From Thioclava sp. ES.031 (GTDB lineage Bacteria; Pseudomonadota; Alphaproteobacteria; Rhodobacterales; Rhodobacteraceae): DNA of 64,000 bases. The stretch is taken from the NCBI RefSeq assembly GCF_002563775.1, contig NZ_PDJO01000001.1, positions 3,474,501 through 3,538,500 on the forward strand, written 5' to 3'. The notes under the pieces were generated by a model, which did no database searches, had not been told where the DNA came from, and saw nothing but the letters and a program-made list of their open reading frames with translations. Positions 51,947-60,760 of the stretch are shown piece after piece. The position numbers were made by a program, and so were the translations under genes. Each line of letters begins with the position of its first letter. Position 1 is the first letter of the stretch.

Positions 51947-52096
51947 TCAAAGCCCTCCAGAAGGTCGCATACCCGTGACCGGGTAACGCAGACATAATAA
52001 ATATCGAGTAAAGAGCAAAGAAGTCCTGTCTTTTCAACGCTCATTCCGGCTAACAAGTCGGATAATACCAGCAAGTGACATCGCATCGTTTCCCGT

Positions 52097-53671
52097 ATGG
52101 CCCGAATCGCCTTTATTCTTCTGACCCATAAGGATCCTGACGGGATCATCGCGCAGGCGGAACGGCTGACGCAGACGGGCGATTATGTGGCGATCCATTT
52201 CGACGCGCGCGCCAAGCCCGAACATTACCGCAAGCTACGCAGCGCGCTCGATGCCAACCCCAATGTCACCTTCGCGAAAAAGCGCGTCAAATGCGGCTGG
52301 GGCGAATGGAGCCTCGTCGCCGCGACTTTGGAGGCGGTAAAAGCCGCGGTCGCCGATTTCCCGCGCGCCACGCATTTCTACATGCTCTCGGGCGATTGCA
52401 TGCAGATCAAATCGGCCGAATACGCGCATAACTTCCTCGATGCGGAAGAGGTCGACTACATCGAAAGCTTCGACTTCTTCTCGTCGGGCTGGATCAAGAC
52501 GGGGATGAAGGAAGACCGGCTGGTCTATCGCCACTGGTTCAACGAGCGCAATCAGCCCAAGCGGTTCTACCTCGCCTATAACCTGCAAAAGCAGCTGAAG
52601 CTGTCGCGCGAGGTGCCGAGCGATCTGCAGATGATGATCGGCTCGCAATGGTGGTGCCTGCGCCGCCGGACGATGGAGCAGGTGCTCGATTTCATCAAGG
52701 CGCGGCCCGATGTGATGCGGTTCTTCCGCACGACCTGGATCCCGGACGAGACCTTCTTTCAGACCATCGTCCATCACCTGATCCCCGAGACCGAGATCCG
52801 CACCCGGACGCTGACTTTCCTGATGTTCACCGATTACGGGATGCCCGCGAATTTCTACAACGACCATTACGATCTGCTGCTGGCACAGGATTACCTCTTC
52901 GCGCGCAAGATCAGCCCCGAGGCGCGCGACCTGAAGCAGCGTCTGGGCGAGTTGTGGACGCGCGAGGGCGTGGACTTCGCCGTTTCGAACGAGGGCCGCG
53001 CGCTGCATCGCTTCCTGACCGGGCGGGGGCGCATTGGCCGTCGCTTCGCACCGCGCTTCTGGGAGGCGGAGGCGACCTTGGGCCGCGAGCGCACGCTGAC
53101 CCTGATCCTGTGCAAGAAATGGCATGTCGCGAAACGGCTGGTGGCCGAGTTCCGCAAACGCTCCTCGATCCCCGCGCTCGATTACGTCTTCAACGAGATG
53201 GGCCCCCTGCCCGATCTCGGCGGCATCGAAACCAGCCCGGAAAAGCGAAACCGTCACCGCCGCGCGCTGATGCGGATGGTCTTCGACCACGAGAACGCCG
53301 ACCGCATGGTGATCTGCGTCGACCCCGCCGAGCTCGACGTGATCGAGGATTTCACCCGCGACAAATGCCAGACCCGCATCCTCGAGATCGAGTGCCAGTT
53401 CTCCGACGACTATCTCAAGGGGCACGCACAGCGCGTCGGCCTCGCGGGGCAGCATACGCCGCCGCAGGTGGTCGATCAGATGCTGCCGACAATCCGCGCC
53501 GATCTGCACCACGAATCCGAGCGGCTCCGCGATGCCGAGTTCGAGAATTACGCCCTCATGCGCGAGGGCGGCGAGATCGAAGACAACGCCCGCGCGCTGG
53601 CCCATGCGCTCGACATCCCCTCCGATATGGCGCAGGAATTGGCCGAACTCGACTACATCTTCCGCGACTGA
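52097..53671 (+). CDS. Beta-1,6-N-acetylglucosaminyl/xylosyl-transferase-like (GT14) protein
   Basis: A 524-residue soluble protein. Residues 1 to about 290 are a core-2/I-branching (GT14) domain: MARIAFILLTHKDPDGI, VAIHFDARAKPEHY, KCGWGEWSLVAATLEAVKAAV, FYMLSGDCMQIKSAEY, GSQWWCLRRRTMEQVL and TTWIPDETFFQTIVHH. About 230 further residues (from ARDLKQRLGELWTREG) form a second domain, probably the C-terminal domain often attached to bacterial GT14 proteins. It likely adds GlcNAc or xylose to an envelope or extracellular glycan. It is divergent from the sulfotransferase. Confidence 0.88.
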   Translation: MARIAFILLTHKDPDGIIAQAERLTQTGDYVAIHFDARAKPEHYRKLRSALDANPNVTFAKKRVKCGWGEWSLVAATLEAVKAAVADFPRATHFYMLSGDCMQIKSAEYAHNFLDAEEVDYIESFDFFSSGWIKTGMKEDRLVYRHWFNERNQPKRFYLAYNLQKQLKLSREVPSDLQMMIGSQWWCLRRRTMEQVLDFIKARPDVMRFFRTTWIPDETFFQTIVHHLIPETEIRTRTLTFLMFTDYGMPANFYNDHYDLLLAQDYLFARKISPEARDLKQRLGELWTREGVDFAVSNEGRALHRFLTGRGRIGRRFAPRFWEAEATLGRERTLTLILCKKWHVAKRLVAEFRKRSSIPALDYVFNEMGPLPDLGGIETSPEKRNRHRRALMRMVFDHENADRMVICVDPAELDVIEDFTRDKCQTRILEIECQFSDDYLKGHAQRVGLAGQHTPPQVVDQMLPTIRADLHHESERLRDAEFENYALMREGGEIEDNARALAHALDIPSDMAQELAELDYIFRD

Positions 53672-53682
53672 GGAGAGAGGCT

Positions 53683-54063
53683 ATGGCCTATACCTATGAC
53701 GATCAGAACATCTTCGCCAAGATCCTGCGCGGCGAGATTCCGAACGACACCGTTCTGGAGACCGAGCATACGCTGGCCTTCCGCGACATCGCCCCGAAAG
53801 CGCCCGAGCATGTGCTGGTGATCCCGAAAGGCGCCTATGTCGCGCTTGATCATTTCTGCGCCGAAGCGAGCGATGCCGAGATCGTCGATTTCCACCGCAC
53901 GGTGGCCGAGATCTGCAAGATGACCGGGGCGAGCCCGGGCGAAGGCGGCGAAGGCTATCGCGGCATCACCAATGCGGGCGAGAACGGCGTGCAGGAAGTG
54001 CCGCATTACCACCTGCACATTCTCGCGGGTCGCCCGCTCGGGCCGATGCTGCTGATGCGTTAA
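53683..54063 (+). CDS. hinT: HIT family nucleotide hydrolase (HinT-like)
   Basis: A 126-residue protein with the N-terminal NIFAKILRGEIPND segment and the histidine triad VPHYHLHILAGR (H-x-H-x-H), preceded by YRGITNAGENGVQEVPHYHLHIL. HinT-type proteins hydrolyse adenosine 5'-phosphoramidates and aminoacyl-AMP adducts. The ATG follows GAGGAGAGAGG. It begins 11 bp after the glycosyltransferase and may share its transcript. Its frame is embedded in a longer spurious one. Confidence 0.95.
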   Translation: MAYTYDDQNIFAKILRGEIPNDTVLETEHTLAFRDIAPKAPEHVLVIPKGAYVALDHFCAEASDAEIVDFHRTVAEICKMTGASPGEGGEGYRGITNAGENGVQEVPHYHLHILAGRPLGPMLLMR

Positions 54064-54103
54064 GTCTTGCGGCGCGCCCTGATCTCGGGCGCGCCAGACA
54101 GGC

Positions 54104-55090
54104 TCAGATGAGCCCGCGCTCTGCAAACAGCGCCTTCACATCGATCTCGGGCCGCGCGCCGTAATGGCCGATCACTTCGGCCGCCGCAGCGCAGCCCATC
54201 TTGCCCGCGGTCTCGAGGCCCTGCCCCGTCGCATAGCCGTAAAGGAAGCCGGCGGCGAACTGATCGCCGGCGCCCGTCGCATCGACCGGCACGACGCGCT
54301 TGACCGGAACCGTCGCGCGTTCCTCGCCACGGATCAGGATCACGTCGTCGCCCGAGCGGGTGCAGACCACCAGCTCGCATTCCTCGGCCGCCTGTTTCAG
54401 CGCCGCATCCAGATCGGTCTGATAGAGCGATTCCCATTCGTGCTGGTTGCCGATCACGTAATCCATCTGGTCGCGCACCAGACGCCGGAAATCGGCGCGG
54501 TGACGGTCGACGCAGAACGGGTCCGACAGCGCGATCCCCGCCTTGCCACCGCCCCGGTGACAGCCCTGCGCCGCCTTCAGGAACGCGGCCTTCCCGTGAT
54601 CCTTGTCGAAGAGATAGCCTTCGAGGAACAGGATCTGCGTGTTCTCCACCACTTCGAGGCTCACATCCTCGGTCGAGACCTCCGCAGAAATCCCCAGATA
54701 GGTGTTCATCGAGCGCTCACCGTCGGGCGTCACGAAGATCATCGAGCGCGAGGTCGGCAGCTCCCCATCCGTCACCGGCGGGTTCGGGAAATCCGTGCCC
54801 TCGCCATGCAGGGCCGCCTCGTAGAAGCGCCCCAGCGTGTCGTCGCGCACCCGGCCGATAAAGGCGGTCGTGAGCCCGAGATTGCCCAGCCCCGCGATCG
54901 TGTTGCCCACCGAGCCGCCCGGTGCCTGCGTGCGCTCTTTCATGGCGCCGTAAAGCGTCTCGCCGCGCTCGCGCTCGATCAGCTGCATGATGCCTTTCTC
55001 GATGCCCATATGCTCGAGAAAGCTGTCGTCGCATTGCGCGATCACGTCCACGACGGCATTGCCGATGCCGACGACCTGATACTGTTTCAA
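54104..55090 (-). CDS. PfkB family carbohydrate kinase, adenosine-kinase-like
   Basis: A 328-residue ribokinase-fold enzyme. QAPGGSVGNTIAGLGNLGLTTAFIGRVRDD is the substrate-side motif and VPVDATGAGDQFAAGFLYGYATG the anion hole with catalytic Asp. SEVSTEDVSL and YLFDKDHGKAAF fit the adenosine kinase branch common in alphaproteobacteria, but other nucleoside or sugar substrates are possible. Its start overlaps the nth stop (ATGA), so the kinase is translated behind nth. Confidence 0.88.
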   Translation of the reverse strand: MKQYQVVGIGNAVVDVIAQCDDSFLEHMGIEKGIMQLIERERGETLYGAMKERTQAPGGSVGNTIAGLGNLGLTTAFIGRVRDDTLGRFYEAALHGEGTDFPNPPVTDGELPTSRSMIFVTPDGERSMNTYLGISAEVSTEDVSLEVVENTQILFLEGYLFDKDHGKAAFLKAAQGCHRGGGKAGIALSDPFCVDRHRADFRRLVRDQMDYVIGNQHEWESLYQTDLDAALKQAAEECELVVCTRSGDDVILIRGEERATVPVKRVVPVDATGAGDQFAAGFLYGYATGQGLETAGKMGCAAAAEVIGHYGARPEIDVKALFAERGLI

Positions 55091-55731
55091 AGGTTTTTCT
55101 CCTCAAACTGGCACAGATCCTTGATCGGACAGGCCTGACATTTGGGTTTGCGCGCCACGCAGATATAGCGACCGTGCAGGATCAGCCAGTGATGGGCGTG
55201 GCGCTGGTATTCGACGGGCACGTTGTCTTCGATGGCACGCTCGACCGCGTCGACATCCTTGCCCGGACAGATGCCGCTGCGATTGCCGACCCGGAAGATA
55301 TGCGTGTCGACCGCCTGCGCGGGATGGCCGAACCACATGTTCAGCACCACATTCGCGGTCTTGCGCCCGACCCCCGGCAGCGATTGCAGTGCCGCGCGGG
55401 AGGACGGCACCTCGCCGTCATACTGATCGACGAGGATCTGGCTCAGCTTGATGACGTTCTTCGCCTTCTGCCGGAACAGCCCGATCGTCTTGATATGCTC
55501 GGTCACGCCTTCCAGACCCAACTCCAGCATCTTCTCGGGCGTGTCGGCCACGGCGAAAAGCTTCCGCGTCGCCTTGTTCACCCCCGCATCGGTCGCCTGC
55601 GCGGAAAGCGCCACGGCCACCACCAGCGTATAGGCGTTGACGTGCTCGAGCTCCCCCTTGGGATGGGGTTCTGAGGCTTCGAACCGCGCGAAGACCTCTT
55701 TCATCGTGGCATAATCGAATTGCTTGGCCAT
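55087..55731 (-). CDS. nth: Endonuclease III
   Basis: A 214-residue DNA glycosylase/AP lyase for oxidised pyrimidines. The helix-hairpin-helix LPGVGRKTANVVLNMWFG supplies the catalytic Lys and AQAVDTHIFRVGNRSG the catalytic Asp. The iron-sulfur loop CVARKPKCQACPIKDLC has the C-x6-C-x2-C-x5-C pattern (first Cys in GRYICVA). The length matches E. coli Nth. It is first in a two-gene unit with the adenosine-kinase-like gene and diverges from the AraC-Ogt gene. Confidence 0.97.
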   Translation of the reverse strand: MAKQFDYATMKEVFARFEASEPHPKGELEHVNAYTLVVAVALSAQATDAGVNKATRKLFAVADTPEKMLELGLEGVTEHIKTIGLFRQKAKNVIKLSQILVDQYDGEVPSSRAALQSLPGVGRKTANVVLNMWFGHPAQAVDTHIFRVGNRSGICPGKDVDAVERAIEDNVPVEYQRHAHHWLILHGRYICVARKPKCQACPIKDLCQFEEKNL

Positions 55732-55845
55732 GCTTTCCTAATGCCCGCCACACGCGCGAAGGGCAAGGCCGCGCGCAAACCGCAGCTTTCGGGTCGCGCG
55801 GCTGCCACCCGCGCCCTAGGATCGACGAGAACCAAGAGGTGCGTG

Positions 55846-56700
55846 ATGAACGACCACAGCGACATTGCCGAGAGCTACCACTATCAGGTCATCGCCCGCG
55901 CGCTGGCCGAGATCGACGCGGCGCAGGCGGCGGGTGAGTTGCTGACGCTCGAGGCGATCTCGGCGCGCCTCTCGATGAGCCCCGCGCATTTCCAGCGGCT
56001 GTTCTCGGCCTGGGTCGGGGTCTCTCCGAAACGCTACCAGCAATATCTGACGCTCGACTTCGTACGCGAATTGCTGAGCCAGCGCCTGCCGCTCGACGAG
56101 GTGGCCGACCGCGCAGGGCTCTCCGGCACGGGCCGGTTGCACGATCTGGTGCTGCGCTGGGAGGCGATGACGCCCGGCGCGTTTGCCCGCGGCGGCGACG
56201 GCGTCACGATCCGCTGGGGGCGGTTCGACAGCCCCTTCGGCCCGGTGATCGCGATGGGCACCGATCAGGGGCTCTGCGGCATGGGCTTCACCGCCGAGAT
56301 GGGCGAACGCGAGACCTTTGACGACCTCGCCCGCCGCTGGCCGGACGCCCGCTTCATCGAAGACCCCGAGCCGCTGCGCGCCTGGGTCGAGGCCGCGTTC
56401 AGCCGACACGGCGAGGCGAAGCTGACGCTGATCGGCGCGCCTTTCCAGATCAAGGTCTGGGAGGCGCTGCTCTCGATCCCGTCTGGGCAGGTCACCACCT
56501 ATTCCGACATCGCCGAGGCGATCGGCAATCCGAAAGCGGTGCGCGCCGTGGGCACCGCCGTGGGCCGCAACCCGATCTCCTTCCTGATTCCGTGCCATCG
56601 CGCCCTGCGCAAATCCGGCGGTCTGGGCGGCTATCACTGGGGTCTGGGTGTCAAACGCGCGATTCTGGGCTGGGAAGGGGCCCGCGCCGAGGCCGATTGA
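55846..56700 (+). CDS. AraC-type HTH fused to methylated-DNA-cysteine methyltransferase
   Basis: A 284-residue bifunctional protein. The N-terminal AraC/XylS HTH domain (about 15-105) has LTLEAISARLSMSPAHFQRLFSAWVGVSPKRYQQY. The C-terminal Ogt domain has the acceptor Cys250 in FLIPCHRALRKSGGLGGYHWG, preceded by VTTYSDIAEAIGNPKAVRAVGTAVGRNPI. It corresponds to Ada without its N-terminal zinc/phosphotriester domain. It should therefore repair O6-methylguanine, but lacks the methyl-triggered transcription switch. The start at 55846 follows AGAGGTGCG. Confidence 0.93.
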   Translation: MNDHSDIAESYHYQVIARALAEIDAAQAAGELLTLEAISARLSMSPAHFQRLFSAWVGVSPKRYQQYLTLDFVRELLSQRLPLDEVADRAGLSGTGRLHDLVLRWEAMTPGAFARGGDGVTIRWGRFDSPFGPVIAMGTDQGLCGMGFTAEMGERETFDDLARRWPDARFIEDPEPLRAWVEAAFSRHGEAKLTLIGAPFQIKVWEALLSIPSGQVTTYSDIAEAIGNPKAVRAVGTAVGRNPISFLIPCHRALRKSGGLGGYHWGLGVKRAILGWEGARAEAD

Positions 56701-56842
56701 GCGCCCCTCCGCCGGTTCTGCCGAGAAATGATGCGCGGAATTCCGCGCTTCACGAAAAGGGCATGGAACCTGCGCGATTTTTACGCGTATCTTCTCGTCA
56801 AGCCTCGAAACATGAGGCGACCAGAGAAGGCAGAGACAGAAC

Positions 56843-57523
56843 ATGACCACCGTTCTCAAGACCAAAACCATTCTTCTGAGCGCCGCCGCTGCAATGGCGC
56901 TCACCGCTTGTGTGCCGGGCGGCTACACCGGGGCGGACAACCCCGACCAAAGCCCGAACGCAAACCGCAATGCCGGCGCGATCACCGGCGCGCTGATCGG
57001 CGGCGCGATCGGCGCGACGAGCAAAGGCGACGAGAAGCTGACCAAAGCCGCAGCGGGCGCCATCGTCGGCGGCGTGCTCGGCGGCGCGATCGGGTCGCAG
57101 CTCGACCGTCAGGCGCAGGAACTGCGGCGCGACCTGACCACCAACGGCGTCAGCGTCGTGCGTCAGGGCAACCAGCTGATCGTGACGATGCCGCAAGACG
57201 TGCTCTTCGCGACCGACAGCGCGGCCGTACGCCCCGATCTGCAGCGCGACCTGTACACGCTCGCAGGCAGCCTCAACCGCTATCCGGACACCACCGTCGA
57301 AGTCGTCGGCCATACCGACAACACCGGCGATGCGGCCTACAACATGCGCCTGTCGCGTCAGCGCGCGCAGTCGGTGGCCAATGTCCTGATCAATGGCGGC
57401 GTCCCGAGCTACCGCGTGATCCCGACCGGCCGCGGCGAGGATCAACCTATCGCGAGCAACCTGACCGCCGAGGGGCGTCAGGCGAACCGCCGGGTCGAAT
57501 TCATCATTCGTCCGAACAACTAA
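56843..57523 (+). CDS. OmpA family lipoprotein (YiaD/Pal-like)
   Basis: A 226-residue lipoprotein with lipidation at Cys23 (SAAAAMALTAC). A glycine-zipper segment GAITGALIGGAIGATSKG and GAIVGGVLGGAIGSQ (about 44-85) follows, then a C-terminal OmpA domain: FATDSAAVRPDLQRDLYTLAGSLNRYPDTTVEVVGHTDNTGDAAYNMRLSRQRAQSV and ANRRVEFII, which binds peptidoglycan. It is an outer-membrane-to-wall tether. The ATG at 56843 lies after GAAGGCAGAGACAGAAC. It is monocistronic, with a strong terminator after it. Confidence 0.94.
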   Translation: MTTVLKTKTILLSAAAAMALTACVPGGYTGADNPDQSPNANRNAGAITGALIGGAIGATSKGDEKLTKAAAGAIVGGVLGGAIGSQLDRQAQELRRDLTTNGVSVVRQGNQLIVTMPQDVLFATDSAAVRPDLQRDLYTLAGSLNRYPDTTVEVVGHTDNTGDAAYNMRLSRQRAQSVANVLINGGVPSYRVIPTGRGEDQPIASNLTAEGRQANRRVEFIIRPNN

Positions 57524-57543
57524 ACCGCTCGTCAGAGTGGGAA

Positions 57544-57570
57544 AAGGGCCGGGGAAACCCGGCCTTTTTT
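57544..57570 (+). terminator. Rho-independent terminator of the OmpA lipoprotein
   Basis: GGCCGGG, loop GAAA, CCCGGCC, then TTTTTT. It is a textbook intrinsic terminator 24 bp after the stop. Confidence 0.95.
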
Positions 57571-57589
57571 CATTGCCGACGACCCGATC

Positions 57590-57608
57590 TGGTCATACAT
57601 CTTTACCA
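57590..57608. promoter_or_regulatory. TGGT-N11-ACCA inverted repeat, possible autoregulatory site
   Basis: TGGTCATACATCTTTACCA lies directly before the ribosome binding site of the FadR-type regulator. FadR-subfamily GntR proteins favour T-G-G-T/A-C-C-A half-sites, usually with a much shorter spacer; here TGGTCATACA is also a partial short-spaced match. Confidence 0.35.
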
Positions 57609-57621
57609 CATGGAGGGGTGC

Positions 57622-58383
57622 ATGCCATTTCAGAAGATCGAATCCGAGAAGCTCGCGAATGCTGTCGTGCGCCAGATCGAGCAGCTCATCCTGCAGGGCA
57701 TTCTGCGCCCCGGTGAGCGCCTCCCCTCCGAGCGAGAGCTGTCCGAACGCCTTGGCGTCTCGCGTCCGAGCCTGCGCGAAGCGGTCGCGGAACTACAGGA
57801 GTCGGGTCTCCTGACCACCCGCGCCGGGGCCGGGATCTATGTCGCCGAAGTGCTAGATTCCGCCTTCTCGCCCGCCCTGATCCGCCTGTTTGCGCGAAAC
57901 GATCAGGCGCTGTTCGATTACATCTCGTTCCGCCGCGACATGGAGGGGCTCGCCGCCGAGCGCGCGGCGCAATGTGGCTCGGACACCGATCTCGCGGTGA
58001 TCCAGACGCTGTTCTCGCAGATGGAAGCGGCCCATTCCAAGCGCAATCCCACGCAGGAGGCGCAGCTCGATGCGCAGTTCCACATGGCGATCATCGAGGC
58101 GAGCCATAACGTCATCATGATCCACATGATGCGCGCGATGTTCGACCTGCTCGCCGAGGGCGTGTTCTACAACCGCTCGATGATGTTCCGGAACCGCGGC
58201 ACGCGCAGCAAGCTGCTCGATCAGCACCGGGCGATCAACGAGGCGATCCAGCGTCGCGACGCCTCTGCCGCGCGCAAGGCCATCGCAGCCCATATGGAAT
58301 TCGTCGAGGTCGAGATGGCGGCGATGCGCCGGGCCGAGCGCAACGAGGCCACCGCGCGCTTACGTCTCGAACATAATCGCTGA
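57622..58383 (+). CDS. GntR family regulator, FadR subfamily
   Basis: A 253-residue regulator. The winged HTH lies at about 10-75: LANAVVRQIEQLILQGILRPGERLPSERELSERLGVSRPSLREAVAELQESGLLTTRAGAGIYV. An FCD (FadR C-terminal) effector domain follows, with metal/ligand residues in FRRDMEGLAAERAA, QFHMAIIEASHNVI and DQHRAINEAIQRRDASAARKAIAAHMEFV. FCD regulators respond to organic acids such as pyruvate, lactate or glycolate. No target enzyme is adjacent. The ATG follows TGGAGGGG. It converges on the F0 operon. Confidence 0.92.
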   Translation: MPFQKIESEKLANAVVRQIEQLILQGILRPGERLPSERELSERLGVSRPSLREAVAELQESGLLTTRAGAGIYVAEVLDSAFSPALIRLFARNDQALFDYISFRRDMEGLAAERAAQCGSDTDLAVIQTLFSQMEAAHSKRNPTQEAQLDAQFHMAIIEASHNVIMIHMMRAMFDLLAEGVFYNRSMMFRNRGTRSKLLDQHRAINEAIQRRDASAARKAIAAHMEFVEVEMAAMRRAERNEATARLRLEHNR

Positions 58384-58414
58384 GCCCACATCACCTCTGA
58401 GCCCAAGACAAAGA

Positions 58415-58443
58415 AAAACCCCGGCCCATCGGACCGGGGTTTT
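58415..58443. terminator. Bidirectional terminator between the GntR gene and atpF
   Basis: AAAACCCCGG pairs with CCGGGGTTTT around a nine-base loop. It has T-runs on both strands and lies between the two converging genes. Confidence 0.9.
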
Positions 58444-58465
58444 CAATGTCACCCGTTAGGGGAGA

Positions 58466-59023
58466 TCAGTTCAGGCGCTGTTCGACTTCCGAAAGCGAGC
58501 TGTCGATCATCGCGGCACGGTCCGACGCGCTCAGCTGCTTGGCGAGCACATCACCAGCGGCGGCCACGGCGACCGACACGGCACGGTCCTTGACCTCTTT
58601 CAGAGCCTGCGCCTCGGCCGAGGCGATCTGCTCGTCAGCGGCCTTCAGGCGGCGCTCGATCGAGACCTTCAGGTCTTCCTTGGCCTTCTCGGCAGCGGCT
58701 TCGGCGTCGCGCTTGGCTGCGGCGACGATCTGGTCAGCCTGCCCCTGCACTTCGCGCGATTTACGCTCGTAGCTGGCGAGAACCGCTTGCGCCTCGTCAC
58801 GCAGCTTGCGCGCTTCGTCGAGATCCGAGCGGATGTTCGTCGCGCGCTTGTCGAGCATCTTGCCCAGCATGCCCGGCACCTTCGCGTAGAGCACGATGCC
58901 CACGAAGATGATGAAGGCGATGGTCACGATGAAGTTCGTGTTCCAAAGCGAGAAGAACGGACCCGTCGCTGCGAAGGCGGGCTGTGCCGCCACGAACGGA
59001 AGGAGAAGCGAGAGTTTCTTCAT
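58466..59023 (-). CDS. atpF: F0F1 ATP synthase subunit b
   Basis: A 185-residue stator subunit. It has a leader-like start ([21 protein letters not shown]), one membrane helix ([27 protein letters not shown]) and a long charged helix ([45 protein letters not shown]) that dimerises with b'. It ends the F0 operon just before a terminator. Four bases separate it from the b' gene. The F1 genes are not in the window, so they form a separate operon, as usual in Rhodobacterales and other alphaproteobacteria. Confidence 0.96.
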   Translation of the reverse strand: MKKLSLLLPFVAAQPAFAATGPFFSLWNTNFIVTIAFIIFVGIVLYAKVPGMLGKMLDKRATNIRSDLDEARKLRDEAQAVLASYERKSREVQGQADQIVAAAKRDAEAAAEKAKEDLKVSIERRLKAADEQIASAEAQALKEVKDRAVSVAVAAAGDVLAKQLSASDRAAMIDSSLSEVEQRLN

Positions 59024-59027
59024 CGTC

Positions 59028-59591
59028 TTACCCTTTCAGCCGCGTTTCAACAGCCGCGGTCACGGCCTTGGCGTCAGCCTTGCCACCCAGAGCCGCGACG
59101 ATCTCGCCGGCGGTGTCCTTGGCGACCTGATCGACCGCTGCAAGCGCGCCGTCGCGGATTTCCGCGATGCGGGCTTCCGATTCCGCGGAGCGTGCGGCGA
59201 TCTCGGCATCTGCCTTGGCGATAGCCGCGTCGAGGTCCTTTTGGATCTCGGCCTTGGTTTCGCCTGCGATCTTCTGCGCCTGAGCGCGTGCTTCGGCCAG
59301 AGCCTTCTCGTAAGCGGCTTCGGCCTCTTCGGCCTTGCGCTTGAAGTCTTCGGCCGCGGCGATGTCACCCGCGATCGTGCCCTGACGATCGGCGAGAACT
59401 GCCTCGATCCGGGGCAGTGCGATGCGCGTCAGCAGCCAGTAGATCGCGACCAGAGCGACCACGAGCCAGAAGATCTGGTTCGGGTAGCTCGAGAAGTCGA
59501 GCTGCGGCATACCGGCCTTTTGCGCGGTATGTGCCGCGCCTTGGGCCGCATCAGCGGCTGCGTGCGCTGTATTTTGCGTTTCGCTTGCCAT
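59028..59591 (-). CDS. atpF': F0F1 ATP synthase subunit b'
   Basis: A 187-residue homologue of subunit b found in photosynthetic bacteria and many alphaproteobacteria. An Ala/Thr-rich tail of about 28 residues ([20 protein letters not shown]) precedes [49 protein letters not shown], the membrane helix and coupling region. A long stator helix follows. It pairs with subunit b as a heterodimer. It lies 91 bp after atpE. Confidence 0.95.
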   Translation of the reverse strand: MASETQNTAHAAADAAQGAAHTAQKAGMPQLDFSSYPNQIFWLVVALVAIYWLLTRIALPRIEAVLADRQGTIAGDIAAAEDFKRKAEEAEAAYEKALAEARAQAQKIAGETKAEIQKDLDAAIAKADAEIAARSAESEARIAEIRDGALAAVDQVAKDTAGEIVAALGGKADAKAVTAAVETRLKG

Positions 59592-59682
59592 GTCGTCCCT
59601 CGACCCTGATCACAAATCCCCTTGCGGGTCACGGGATGGGCTCCGAATGAGCCCACCCGCCCTCAAGGAAAAGCGTGCTGGA

Positions 59683-59919
59683 TCAGACGGCGAACATCAG
59701 CAGCAGCGCGACGAGGAACGAGAAGATCCCGAGCGCTTCTGCGAAGGCGATGCCGATGAAGAGGGTCGCGGTCTGGCCAGCGGCCGCCGAGGGGTTGCGC
59801 AGTGCGCCCGACAGGAAGTTGCCGGCAACGTTGCCCACACCGATAGCCGAGCCGCCCATGCCCATGCAGGCCAGACCAGCGCCGATGTAAGCACCCATTT
59901 GAACGATATTGCCTTCCAT
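59683..59919 (-). CDS. atpE: F0F1 ATP synthase subunit c
   Basis: A 78-residue hairpin of two membrane helices that builds the rotor ring. The first helix [27 protein letters not shown] has the glycine packing motif, the polar loop is [10 protein letters not shown] (Arg41-Asn42-Pro43), and the second helix [27 protein letters not shown] carries the proton-binding Glu61. No sodium-binding set (Gln/Glu/Ser-Thr) is evident, so it is a proton ring. It lies 64 bp from atpB. Confidence 0.98.
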   Translation of the reverse strand: MEGNIVQMGAYIGAGLACMGMGGSAIGVGNVAGNFLSGALRNPSAAAGQTATLFIGIAFAEALGIFSFLVALLLMFAV

Positions 59920-59983
59920 TGTCGTAACTCCTTGAGGTTGGAAGTGGCAGAAATTTGGTGAACTGGTTCGATCCGTTATCCGG

Positions 59984-60760
59984 TCAGTGTGCCGGGTGAA
60001 GCGCGTCGCGCAGATAGACGCAGGTCAGGATCGTGAAGACATAGGCCTGGATGAAGGCCACGAGAACTTCGAGCCCGTACATCGCGGTGATCGCGAGGAT
60101 CGACAGCGGGGTGACGGCGATGCCGACGCCCGAGAACAGGATCAGCGGCGCGAAGGCGGCGAACACTTTCATAACCGCGTGGCCAGCCATCATGTTGCCC
60201 GCAAGACGAATGGAGTGGCTGACGGGGCGCACGAAGTAGGAGATGATCTCGATGATCGCGAGGATCGGGCGCAGCGCCAGCGGCGCCGAGGCCACCCAGA
60301 ACAGGCTCAGGAAGCCCGCGCCGTTCTTGACGAAACCGATCACGGTCACCGCAACGAACACGGCGATCGCCAGCAGACCGGTCACAGCGATATGCGAGGT
60401 CGTGGTGAAGCCGCGCGGCAGCAGGCCGAGGAAGTTCGAGAAGACGATGAACAGGAAGACCGTGAAGATATAGGGGAAGAACTTCAGCGCGTCCTTGCCC
60501 GCCACGTCCTCGACCATCTTGTGAATGAAGCCGTAGGACAGCTCCGCGATGGACTGGGCGCGCGAGGGCACCACGGCGCGGCCGCGGGTGCCGATGACGA
60601 GCATGAAGAAGATCGCCAGAACGGCGATCGCCATCCACAGCGTCGCATTGGTCGGCGTGTACCAGTGCACCGGGCCATCGCCGAAGAGGGGCTTAACGAT
60701 AAACTGATCCATCGGGTGGAAGGTCAGTTCACTGCGCATTTCCTGTTCAAGAGTTGCCAC
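59984..60760 (-). CDS. atpB: F0F1 ATP synthase subunit a
   Basis: A 258-residue membrane protein forming the proton half-channels. The essential Arg lies in [54 protein letters not shown] is the family N-terminal region, and [30 protein letters not shown] the last helices. I start at a GTG at 60760 (VATLEQEM), which has GAGGAAG six bases upstream and overlaps the end of atpI by 14 bases. The ATG at 60739 is an alternative. Confidence 0.95.
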   Translation of the reverse strand: MATLEQEMRSELTFHPMDQFIVKPLFGDGPVHWYTPTNATLWMAIAVLAIFFMLVIGTRGRAVVPSRAQSIAELSYGFIHKMVEDVAGKDALKFFPYIFTVFLFIVFSNFLGLLPRGFTTTSHIAVTGLLAIAVFVAVTVIGFVKNGAGFLSLFWVASAPLALRPILAIIEIISYFVRPVSHSIRLAGNMMAGHAVMKVFAAFAPLILFSGVGIAVTPLSILAITAMYGLEVLVAFIQAYVFTILTCVYLRDALHPAH

